The translations under genes and the position numbers were made by a program. A DNA stretch of 59,223 nt from Planctomycetota bacterium (GTDB taxonomy: Bacteria; Planctomycetota; UBA1135; GCA-002748355): assembly GCA_002685965.1 (NCBI GenBank), contig NYZE01000162.1:1-59223 (forward strand), given 5' to 3'. Below the pieces are notes generated by a model. That model did no database searches, had not been told where the DNA came from, and worked only from the letters and a program-made list of their open reading frames with translations. Positions within the stretch are counted from its first letter, which is position 1, and each line of letters begins with the position of its first letter. Below are positions 27,169-34,651 of this stretch, one piece after another.

Positions 27169-27660
27169 CTACCTCTTGGCCTTGATCCCCTTCTTCTCGA
27201 AGCGCTGGCGCAGCTGGTCGTAGCTCCACTCCGACTGGTCGTTGTAGCCCTCGAGCTGCAGGTCCAGGTCGACGCGCCGGGCCCCGACGAGGTAGAGGCG
27301 ACGCGAGTTGACGCTGCCGCCACGGGCCTCGTAGACCGCTAGCTGGTTGGTCTTGGTGTCCATCAGGTAGAGCACTGAAGTGCCGACGCCGTAACTGCCG
27401 GTCACCGCGATGAACCCGTTGGCAGCGGCCCCAACCCCCCCCCCGGACTCGTAGACCAAGGCCTCGGTCTTGCCCTTCTTGGGCGGTGCTGGCTTGCGCC
27501 GCTGAGCCCCTGAGATCGGAGCTGCGGAGCGGAAGGTCGGGCCGCTGGGGGCCGCTTCCAACTCGAGCGCTGAAGGAGCGGATCCGACCCTGCGGCCGAG
27601 AAGAAAGGCGATGCAGGCCACGAGAGTAGCGAGCACGAGGTTCTTGGTGCGGTGAGTCAT
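27169..27660 (-). CDS. Small membrane-anchored protein of unknown function with a poly-G tract
   Basis: 163 residues with an N-terminal signal anchor (NLVLATLVACIAFLLGRR), a Pro/Lys linker and a beta-rich C-terminal domain (FIAVTGSYGVGTSVLYLMDT, LYLVGARRVDLDLQLEGYND). A run of ten C on the plus strand (about 27435-27444) encodes SGGGV in the linker, before the conserved domain. The ATG start overlaps the stop of the CNNM gene (ATGA), so it is coupled to it. No family was recognised. Slippage in the homopolymer would truncate the protein. Confidence 0.72.
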   Translation of the reverse strand: MTHRTKNLVLATLVACIAFLLGRRVGSAPSALELEAAPSGPTFRSAAPISGAQRRKPAPPKKGKTEALVYESGGGVGAAANGFIAVTGSYGVGTSVLYLMDTKTNQLAVYEARGGSVNSRRLYLVGARRVDLDLQLEGYNDQSEWSYDQLRQRFEKKGIKAKR

Positions 27661-28682
27661 TCGGAATCTCCGGCCATGGGGGGGAGAGGATTATCCATGG
27701 ACAGCAGCCCAGAGACGAGGTCGGTCGCGAATACGAAGCCGAGAATCACCTCATCTGCCAGCACGACTCCGACGCGACCAGTCGCAGAGTCGAACCGCTG
27801 CAGCGCATCTTCCATCGTAGATCTCGCATCGAGCTGGACCAGGGAACGGCCGAAGTCACCGAGGTTTTGACCCGCCGACTTGCCAACGAGCGGGTCCATG
27901 AAATAGACGTAGCTTGAGAAGGTGCCGTCGGCGTTGCGCACCGGATACCGAGAGTGACGCCACTCACGGAACTTCTCCCGAAACTCGGCGACCGGCTGGT
28001 CCATTGCCAAGCATCGCGCCTCGTCGACGGGGACCATCACCTCGGTGACAGGGCGCTCACCGCTGCTGCCGATACCGAGCGCCGTCTCGCGAACCGCCGA
28101 CAACTGGGCGCCACCAGCCACGAGCAACGTCTCGAGCGCGTGCTCGTCGTGACGCAACGCACGCATCTGCCGGTCGCGGCCCGATGCCCACCGGTGCACA
28201 CGACGCGCCACGGGCAGCACGAGAATCGTCAAGGGCAACAACAGCCAACGGGACACGATCAGCAGCGGCGCGACTCTGTAGGTCCACGTCTCGGCATGAG
28301 CCCTGAAGAGATGCTTCGGCAGCGCCTCGCCGGTGACGAACACGATCGGTGTCAGGACCAGCGCAGCGAAGAGCGGCGCCATGCTCGCATGGCCGACCCA
28401 GCTGGCCGTCACCCGCTGGGCCGCGATCGCTGCAAGCTCGTTGGCGATGTTGTTGCCGAGCAGGAGCACGCACAACAGCAGCTCGCGACGCGCCAACACA
28501 CCGTGCAGCCGGCGCGCCGAACGGTCGGCCGGGCTCGATGCACGCAGCTCGAGACGCAAGCCATTGACGGCATACGTCCCCGTCTCGCTGCCCGAGTAGA
28601 ACGCGCTGGCCAACAGCGCGATGGCAAGGACGACCCAGGTCCAGGGCCCAATCGTGTCGACGAAGGCGAAGAGGGGAATCAC
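27657..28682 (-). CDS. CNNM/CorC-type membrane protein without C-terminal CorC domain
   Basis: The true start is the GTG at 28682, overlapping the previous stop as GTGA; the open frame extends 76 codons further but into the neighbour. 341 residues: a DUF21/CNNM transmembrane domain of about 190 residues (LLASAFYSGSETGTYAVNG, LLGNNIANELAAIAAQ, FVTGEALPKHLF), followed by a CBS pair (RPVTEVMVPVDEARCL, GVVLADEVILGFVFATDLVSGLL). The C-terminal FAD-like CorC_HlyC domain present in its paralogue is absent. Family role: magnesium export or homeostasis. It follows the paralogue at 28679-29920 and precedes a small unknown gene, all with 4-base overlaps. Confidence 0.84.
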   Translation of the reverse strand: MIPLFAFVDTIGPWTWVVLAIALLASAFYSGSETGTYAVNGLRLELRASSPADRSARRLHGVLARRELLLCVLLLGNNIANELAAIAAQRVTASWVGHASMAPLFAALVLTPIVFVTGEALPKHLFRAHAETWTYRVAPLLIVSRWLLLPLTILVLPVARRVHRWASGRDRQMRALRHDEHALETLLVAGGAQLSAVRETALGIGSSGERPVTEVMVPVDEARCLAMDQPVAEFREKFREWRHSRYPVRNADGTFSSYVYFMDPLVGKSAGQNLGDFGRSLVQLDARSTMEDALQRFDSATGRVGVVLADEVILGFVFATDLVSGLLSMDNPLPPMAGDSE

Positions 28683-29920
28683 TGCTGCCCCTCCACTGGG
28701 AACTCGACCAGGACTCGGTGAATGCGACCCCGCGACACTCCGAGCACTTCGAGCTCGAGCCCGGCAACGGACACGCGATGCCCGCGCACCGGCATGCTGC
28801 CGAGTTGCTCGACGATCAAGCCACCAATCGTGCGGTTGCGATGGATCGGTAGGCGGACCGAAAACAGGTCCTCGAACTCGTGCACGCCGAGCTGACCCTT
28901 GACCTCCCACCCGCGGTTCGGCCGCAGCCGCACCGAGGCCCCGTCGTCTTCGTGCTCCGAGCGCACCAGCCCACCGACGATCGCTTCGGTCAGATCCTCT
29001 CGCCCGACGACGCCTGCCTGAACGCCGTATTCATCGACGACGAGGACGCGATCCGCGTGTGCGTTGCGGAACAGGCCGAGCAGGTGGGGTAGTCGAGCAA
29101 GCTCAGGAATGATCGAGAGCTCGTGACCAATGTCTCCCAGGCGCTCGTCGTCCTCGGCGACCAGCAAGTCCTTGGCGTCGACGTGGCTCATGGCGCGGCT
29201 TGCGTCGCCAACCAGTAGCCAACGCTCGCCGCGCGCCGACATGCGTGTCAGGGCCTCGGCCACGGACGCGCTGGGATCGATCGGCTCGAGGTCGATGAAG
29301 GGCGCCATGACTTCGCGGACCTGGATGCTGGTGAGCCCGAAGATCTCGCCCACGGCGTGCGCCGCTCGCGGCCCGAGTCCGAATCGGCTCGGGTGGCGCC
29401 GCACGATCTCCTCGAGTTCGTCGCGCGACAGCTGATGCGAGACACGAGCAAGGCCCCCGACGCGGCTGGCGAGCAGGCCCACCAGCCAACCGAACGGTGC
29501 ACGCACCGGTGTCAGCAGGCGAACCCAGACTCGAAGCCACGGCGCCATCACCGTCGACAACGGCCCCGCCATTCCGAGAGCCACCGACTTGGGAACGATC
29601 TCGGCGAGGAACACGATCCCGCCCAGCGCCAGGAACGGGACACTGGCCGCGAAGGCACCCTGGTCGACCTGAGCCCAATAGCCGGCCAACGAGAAGAACA
29701 GCGTGTTCGCGGCCAGGTTGGAGAGCAGGATGGTCAACAGCAGCGTCCGCGGGTTGCGCAGGCACCAGCCCAGAGACTCCGCAAAGACGTGCCCCTTCTT
29801 GGTGCGGCGTTCGACCTCGAGGGGCTCGAGACTGAACAGCGCGGTCTCGCTGGCCGAGAACAACGCCGACATGACCAACAACCCGCCCATCGCGACCGGT
29901 AATCCGACGCCGACGCTCAC
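28679..29920 (-). CDS. CNNM/CorC-type transporter with CBS and CorC_HlyC domains
   Basis: 413 residues from a GTG that overlaps the histidine kinase stop (GTGA). The CNNM (DUF21) domain spans about 1-180 (MSALFSASETALFSLEPLE, LLSNLAANTLFFSLAGY, FLAEIVPKSVALGM). A CBS pair spans about 200-320 (VREVMAPFIDLEPIDPSAS, VLVVDEYGVQAGVVGREDL). A CorC_HlyC domain spans about 330-410 (HEFEDLFSVRLP, TIGGLIVEQLGSMP). These proteins are linked to Mg2+/Co2+ efflux. The tandem with a shorter paralogue suggests a heterodimer. Confidence 0.88.
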   Translation of the reverse strand: MSVGVGLPVAMGGLLVMSALFSASETALFSLEPLEVERRTKKGHVFAESLGWCLRNPRTLLLTILLSNLAANTLFFSLAGYWAQVDQGAFAASVPFLALGGIVFLAEIVPKSVALGMAGPLSTVMAPWLRVWVRLLTPVRAPFGWLVGLLASRVGGLARVSHQLSRDELEEIVRRHPSRFGLGPRAAHAVGEIFGLTSIQVREVMAPFIDLEPIDPSASVAEALTRMSARGERWLLVGDASRAMSHVDAKDLLVAEDDERLGDIGHELSIIPELARLPHLLGLFRNAHADRVLVVDEYGVQAGVVGREDLTEAIVGGLVRSEHEDDGASVRLRPNRGWEVKGQLGVHEFEDLFSVRLPIHRNRTIGGLIVEQLGSMPVRGHRVSVAGLELEVLGVSRGRIHRVLVEFPVEGQQ

Positions 29921-31434
29921 TCGCTTTGCTCGGTGCTGCGGGGCAAGTCGACTTCCACCCGAAACCCGCCCTCTTCGGGGGAGGACACACGCATCACGCC
30001 CCCGTGTTGTTTGACGATTGAGAACGAGATCGACATGCCGAGGCCTGTCGACAGCGTGTCCGAAGCCGACGTCGCACCCTTTGTCGAGAAGAACGGGTCG
30101 AAGATATGCGCGATCGTATCCGGATCAGCACCGGGCCCGTTGTCGGACACGACCACGCGCACGAGCGGCTCTCCCTCGTCACCGTCGACGGCCGTAATCG
30201 AGACATCGAGACGGCGCCCCCCTGTCAGCGACTCATCGAGGGCATCGAGACTGTTGAGGAAGAGATTGAGGAACACCTGCGACATCTCGTGGGCATCGCC
30301 ACGAACGACGTCATCATCGCAGCCCTCAAGCCCGAACTCGACTTTCTCATTGACGAGCCGGTGCGCGACGAGCGCACGCGCTCGCTCGATGGCGTCACGC
30401 AGTCGAAACGGCACCGCACCGGACGCGCGCGGTGCGAACTCGAGCGCGCGCCGCGCGATGGCGCGGATCCGTTCGAGACCTTCGTCGAGCAGATCGATAT
30501 AGACCTTGTCCTGGCCGCTGATGCCCTTCTTTTTGAGTCGGTTGACAGCGTTGAGCATGCCGGCCAACGGGTTGTTGATCTCGTGCGCGATCCCCGCGGC
30601 CAGGGTGCCCAGCGCCGCGAGGCGCTGCGACAGGACCAGCTCGCGCTCGCGGCGGCGCGCGCGAGCCGTGGCCGCCTCGACGGCACACGCCAACTGGTCC
30701 TGATGCTCGTGGATCACGGTGCTCGCCCGATTGAAACCGCGTACGAGCGCAGTCACCTCGTGCGCACCACGCCGTTCGGGCAGCTGCCGACCGAGCTCGC
30801 CGAGTTCCAGAGCCGTCGCAGCCTCTGACAGCTCGACCAGCGGACCCAGCACCCAACGACTCATGCCGACGTAGGTGAATGCACTGAGCAGCAACACGCC
30901 GATACCGAGCGTCAACGCAAGCGGCACGACGGGCAACTCGAACTCGACCTGGCCGCGCGGGAGGAACCAGCCACCACCGACGACCCGCCCAGCCCCCGTT
31001 GCGATCGGGATGCAGTAGCCGCCGTGCACGAGTGTGGTCTCGCCCTTTTCCATGGCCTGGTAGACCCCATCGAGCACGGCTGTGCGCGGGAATGTCGCGG
31101 CGTCGCGATGCCATGCGCCGAGTGGATTGCACTGCGCAAAGAGACGCGGCTCGCTGCCGAGTCCCGACAGAATGTCGACGAGCACGGCATCTTCGCAGAG
31201 CACACCGAAGTTACCGAAGTCGAGGATGCCCTCGATGGTCAAGTCACCACGCTTGGCGACTTCCGCGAAGTTGCGCAGCGCATTCGGCATCTCCTTCTCG
31301 AACACCTCGCGCATGTGCGTCTCGGATTCCCTCCGGGCGCGCTCTTGTTCGGAGCGCAGCTGGAAGAACATGCCAACGAGCACCAATAGGTTGACGGCGA
31401 TGATCGCCGTCAGGAGTCGAGATCTGAGCGACAT
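29917..31434 (-). CDS. Membrane sensor histidine kinase
   Basis: 505 residues. TM1 (LLTAIIAVNLLVLVGMFFQL), a periplasmic sensor region of about 160 residues, and TM2 (VVPLALTLGIGVLLLSAFTYV) are followed by a HAMP linker (WVLGPLVELSEAATALELG). The H-box IAHEINNPLAGML with the phospho-acceptor His lies near residue 280, then the N-box FLNLFLNSLDAL, G1 VVSDNGPGADPDTIAHIFDPFF and G2 GLGMSISFSIVKQHGG. The HEINNP type and the catalytic domain place it with NtrB/AtoS-like kinases that usually act on NtrC-family regulators. No response regulator gene is in the window, so the partner is encoded elsewhere. It lies 14 bp downstream of pilC and overlaps the first CNNM gene. Confidence 0.9.
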   Translation of the reverse strand: MSLRSRLLTAIIAVNLLVLVGMFFQLRSEQERARRESETHMREVFEKEMPNALRNFAEVAKRGDLTIEGILDFGNFGVLCEDAVLVDILSGLGSEPRLFAQCNPLGAWHRDAATFPRTAVLDGVYQAMEKGETTLVHGGYCIPIATGAGRVVGGGWFLPRGQVEFELPVVPLALTLGIGVLLLSAFTYVGMSRWVLGPLVELSEAATALELGELGRQLPERRGAHEVTALVRGFNRASTVIHEHQDQLACAVEAATARARRRERELVLSQRLAALGTLAAGIAHEINNPLAGMLNAVNRLKKKGISGQDKVYIDLLDEGLERIRAIARRALEFAPRASGAVPFRLRDAIERARALVAHRLVNEKVEFGLEGCDDDVVRGDAHEMSQVFLNLFLNSLDALDESLTGGRRLDVSITAVDGDEGEPLVRVVVSDNGPGADPDTIAHIFDPFFSTKGATSASDTLSTGLGMSISFSIVKQHGGVMRVSSPEEGGFRVEVDLPRSTEQSE

Positions 31435-31448
31435 CGAAGAGTGTCGGA

Positions 31449-32624
31449 CTACCTCTGCATCTTCTGCATGAGTTTGAGCATCGGCGCCAAGAGCGCGATG
31501 ACGATGAAGCCTACGAAGATCGCCAGGGCGACGATCAGGATCGGCTCGATGACCTTGAACACGACGTCGACCGTGCGATCGACCTCAATCTCGTAGCGAT
31601 CCGCAATGCGAATGAGCATGCGATCCAGTTCACCGGTCTGCTCACCAACATCGACCATGTTGATGATCAGGTCGTCGAAGATGCCCGACTCGCCCATCGG
31701 CCGCGCGATCCCCTCGCCCTCGCGGATACTGTGCAGGATGCCCTCGATTGCATCCTCCAGCACGAGGTTGCGCACCGATGCCCGCACGATCTCGAGCGCC
31801 TCGAGATGCGGCACACCGCTCTCGACCAACGTGCCGAACGTGCGCGAGAACCGCGCGACGATGGTCTTGCGAATCAGCTGCCCGAACAACGGCAGACGCA
31901 ACAGCGCCTTGTCACGGAACAATCGGTAGCCGCGTGCGCGCGAGCAGGCGACGCGGTGCGTGATGTACAATAGCGGAACCAAGATCGCCCACGCCCACCA
32001 GTAGTCGCGCACCATGTTGCTGATCGCAATCAGGAACTGCGTCATCGGTGGCAAGTCCTCGCCGATCATCTGCTGGAAGATCTGCTTGAACTTCGGGACG
32101 ACGTAGATCATCACCGCGAGCACGACCAGCAAAGCGATCCCGATCACGACGACGGGGTAGGCGAGCGCGCCCTTGACCTTCGACTTGATCTGCTCGGCCT
32201 TCTCCATGAACACGGCGAGGCGCGCGAGGATCACGTCCTGAATACCGCCGGCTTCACCGGCGCGGACCATGTTCGTGTAGAGGTTGTCGAAGGTGCGAGG
32301 ATACTTCCCGAGCGCCTCCGATAGCGGCGTGCCGCCCTCGACGTCCTCGGCGACGGCAGCCAGCGTTCGCTTGAGGGGGCCGGCCTTCAACTGCCCCTCG
32401 AGCACATAGAGGCTACGCACGACGGGAATACCAGCTTCCAGCAGGGTGGCGAACTGCGACGTGAAGTCCGCTAGCGCTGCGGGGCGCACCCTGCCACCGC
32501 CGCTTTTCTTGGTCGCAAACGTGGGACCACCGGACCCGCCACCGTCGACGGCCTTCTTGACCGCGGCAGGACGTTGCTGGGTTTGAACGGTCCGCTGGAG
32601 CTTCTTCGCCATGTGCGGACTCAT
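31449..32624 (-). CDS. pilC: Type IV pilus / type II secretion inner-membrane platform protein PilC/GspF
   Basis: 391 residues with the two repeated GspF domains: FTSQFATLLEAGIPVVRSLY with EDVEGGTPLSEALGKYP and MVRAGEAGGIQD in the first; FSRTFGTLVESGVPHLEALE with SIREGEGIARPMGES and MVDVGEQTGELDRML in the second. Three TM helices (VVVIGIALLVVLAVMIYVV, WWAWAILVPLLYI, ILIVALAIFVGFIVIALLA) match the family. The N-terminus has a basic/Gly-rich stretch of 35 residues before the first domain. ATG at 32624 or at 32612 (MAKKLQR) is possible. Role: platform with which the PilB and PilT motors interact. It is separated from the motor genes (48639-53756) by about 16 kb. Confidence 0.9.
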   Translation of the reverse strand: MSPHMAKKLQRTVQTQQRPAAVKKAVDGGGSGGPTFATKKSGGGRVRPAALADFTSQFATLLEAGIPVVRSLYVLEGQLKAGPLKRTLAAVAEDVEGGTPLSEALGKYPRTFDNLYTNMVRAGEAGGIQDVILARLAVFMEKAEQIKSKVKGALAYPVVVIGIALLVVLAVMIYVVPKFKQIFQQMIGEDLPPMTQFLIAISNMVRDYWWAWAILVPLLYITHRVACSRARGYRLFRDKALLRLPLFGQLIRKTIVARFSRTFGTLVESGVPHLEALEIVRASVRNLVLEDAIEGILHSIREGEGIARPMGESGIFDDLIINMVDVGEQTGELDRMLIRIADRYEIEVDRTVDVVFKVIEPILIVALAIFVGFIVIALLAPMLKLMQKMQR

Positions 32625-32638
32625 CGTAACAGCGGGCA

Positions 32639-32673
32639 GGCCAAACCTCGTGCCCTCCAGACACTCGGTTCAC
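32639..32673. repeat. Intergenic imperfect palindrome, copy C
   Basis: Contains CCAAACCTCGTGCCCT, a 15-base match to copy D at 38911, plus a shared flank (CGTAAC.GCGGG) on its left. It lies about 10 bp after the PP2C gene stop on the minus strand. Confidence 0.5.
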
Positions 32674-32681
32674 TCCGCCTG

Positions 32682-33545
32682 CTATGTCACCGCCGCAATC
32701 CCCAGCCCTGCCCCGACGGCCAGCAGAAGCCACGGCCAAGCGATCGCCAACCAGCCTTGTTTCGGCACCGGTCGGGGCCAGGCCGTCGCCGCCTCGGCTT
32801 CGACCGGCTCAACGGTGGCGTCTTCTCCCGGCGCCTCGAGCAGTTCAAGCAGGACCACGGTCGCGTTGTCCTGTCCAGACAGCTGCTGAGCGCGCGTCAG
32901 CAGGTCCTCGACAGCCTCTTGCGCCACCGTGGCGCGGATCATGGCGACGAGTTCGTGCTCCGGCACGGCTGGCCAAAGGCCGTCCGTCACCCACAAAACG
33001 CGATCGCCGGGCAGGAGGTCGGCAGAGAACGTGTCCGGCTTTGGTCGTCGCTTGCCGACGCCGACAGCCTTCGTCAATCGATGCTCGTCGAGGCCCGCGT
33101 GGTGCAACTCGGTCAGCCGGTCGAGTCTGCCGGCGCGAAGCAGAAAGCACGCCGAGTCACCGACGTGCACCCCGTACAATCTGTGACCGATGACGTTGGC
33201 AGCCGTCAGAGTCGTCCCCATGCCGGCGAGCGTGCGGTCGCGTTTGGCCTCACGCTCGATCGAGTCGCATGCACACTCGAACGCAGCCGTGAGCCGAGCC
33301 GTCACGTCGGTATCGTCACCGTCGGTATTGAGCCACGAACTCAGCAAGGCGCGTAGCGCGAGGCGGCTCGCTTCGCCGCCGGCAGGTCCACCGCCCATGC
33401 CATCGGCGACAGCCAGCAAACGACCGTCGACCGCGAAGCGCGCGTCGTCCTCAGGCTCGTAGACGACATAGTCGTCCTGGTTGTCTTCCCGGACCGGCCC
33501 TTTCGCCGACCCGAAGGCGATGCGCACATCGCCGCGGACCCTCAC
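32682..33545 (-). CDS. PP2C-family Ser/Thr protein phosphatase with C-terminal TM segment
   Basis: 287 residues from a GTG overlapping the previous stop (GTGA). PPM/PP2C motifs: VREDNQDDYVV, LLAVADGMGGGPAGGEAS with the metal-binding Asp-Gly, GMGTTLTA, VHVGDSACFLLRAG, LWVTDGLWP and SGQDNATVVLLEL with the last metal-binding Asp. A C-terminal TM helix (WLAIAWPWLLLAVGAGLGI) anchors the enzyme, with the catalytic domain in the cytoplasm. It very probably reverses the action of the Ser/Thr kinase two genes upstream, with which it forms a coupled kinase-lipoprotein-phosphatase unit. All catalytic residues appear intact. Confidence 0.92.
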   Translation of the reverse strand: MRVRGDVRIAFGSAKGPVREDNQDDYVVYEPEDDARFAVDGRLLAVADGMGGGPAGGEASRLALRALLSSWLNTDGDDTDVTARLTAAFECACDSIEREAKRDRTLAGMGTTLTAANVIGHRLYGVHVGDSACFLLRAGRLDRLTELHHAGLDEHRLTKAVGVGKRRPKPDTFSADLLPGDRVLWVTDGLWPAVPEHELVAMIRATVAQEAVEDLLTRAQQLSGQDNATVVLLELLEAPGEDATVEPVEAEAATAWPRPVPKQGWLAIAWPWLLLAVGAGLGIAAVT

Positions 33546-34651
33546 GGCGAGATCCTGATCGTCGATGAGACGCGACGGCCAGCGACGTCTTGAACGATGA
33601 CTCGCACCTCGCTTCCTCCGGGGAGGGCCGCGAGCGCGCCCACAAAACGGCGTTCACCACCCGGCCCCGACACGCCTCCGGACAACAACTCTTTGCGCAA
33701 GTTCCGCACGGTCGGGCCTTCGAGTTTGCGGCGCGTGCCGTCGAGCAGGCACTCCTCGACAACGACCTCTTGCAGGTCCTGACGCCCCACGACGACAGTG
33801 CGCAGCCCGTGATCCGGCAACTCCGACAGAGCGAGTTGCATCGGCAGCTGTTGCTGGATCGCGTTGAGCGTCTCCGGGTCCTTGAGGCGAGCGAGGAAAC
33901 GAAGCAGCAATCGGCGGTCGGTCTCGGCGCGAACGTTCTCGACGATGGCCTCAGGGTCGTTGCCGACGAGTGTAGGGGGCCACACGATGCTGGTCAGGAC
34001 GCCGAGGAAGTCGGTGCGGTTGACGAGCGCGAGATCCATGGTCCCAGGAACGAAAACCATGCCGGAGACGAGGGCCTGGCCGGTGTGCACGTCGAGCACC
34101 GACGCCTTGAGCCGTACGCGCGACTCGAAGCGGTGATCGGGGATGAACAAACCCAGGCCAACGGTCAGCCAAGCGACCGTCGAGATCGGCCACTGGCCAG
34201 TCCGGCCCTGCAACTCGACGGCGCCTTCGTCCAACCCATCGACGACGACGAGGAGGTCGGCGCCAGCGGCTTCGGCCAGCGCGCGCGCAGCGGACTGCGG
34301 GGTGGCACCCGACAGCGCGACGCGTTCGCGCGCCGACGGTGGATGGTTCGCCAGCACCAGCACACTGGTTGCAGCACGCCCGCGGCGCAGCAAACCAATG
34401 ATCCGTTCGAACGGGATCGCCTCCTGCTGGCCGACCGTATAGGTGCGCGACCAGATGCGCTCGACGCCGGCCGTGTGTTTAGGCACGTGCCCCTGCTCCT
34501 GCCGCTCCACCGGATCGAGGAAGGCACCACCGCTGACGGCGATCCGAAACGGCAACGGCGGCAGCTGGGCAAGGCGGCTCTCGTCGAGTCCGATCGACAG
34601 GCAGCCTGATCCAAGAAGCACGAAGACGATCGAAAATCGGGTCAATCTCAA
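33542..34651 (-). CDS. Lipoprotein of unknown function coupled to kinase and phosphatase genes
   Basis: I start it at the TTG of 34651, which overlaps the kinase stop (TTGA) and leads directly into a lipoprotein signal (LRLTRFSIVFVLLGSGC). The open frame runs 39 codons further upstream inside the kinase gene. The 369-residue product has a Rossmann-like or beta/alpha segment in the middle (ATSVLVLANHPP, AEAAGADLLVVVDGLDEGAV) that resembles the nucleotide-free folds of envelope assembly proteins. A hydrophobic stretch (ISTVAWLTVGLGLFIPDH) follows. The C-terminal part is beta-rich (GGERRFVGALAALPGGSEVR). No known family was recognised. Coupling suggests that it is a sensor input or substrate for the kinase. 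Confidence 0.72.
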   Translation of the reverse strand: MRLTRFSIVFVLLGSGCLSIGLDESRLAQLPPLPFRIAVSGGAFLDPVERQEQGHVPKHTAGVERIWSRTYTVGQQEAIPFERIIGLLRRGRAATSVLVLANHPPSARERVALSGATPQSAARALAEAAGADLLVVVDGLDEGAVELQGRTGQWPISTVAWLTVGLGLFIPDHRFESRVRLKASVLDVHTGQALVSGMVFVPGTMDLALVNRTDFLGVLTSIVWPPTLVGNDPEAIVENVRAETDRRLLLRFLARLKDPETLNAIQQQLPMQLALSELPDHGLRTVVVGRQDLQEVVVEECLLDGTRRKLEGPTVRNLRKELLSGGVSGPGGERRFVGALAALPGGSEVRVIVQDVAGRRVSSTIRISP

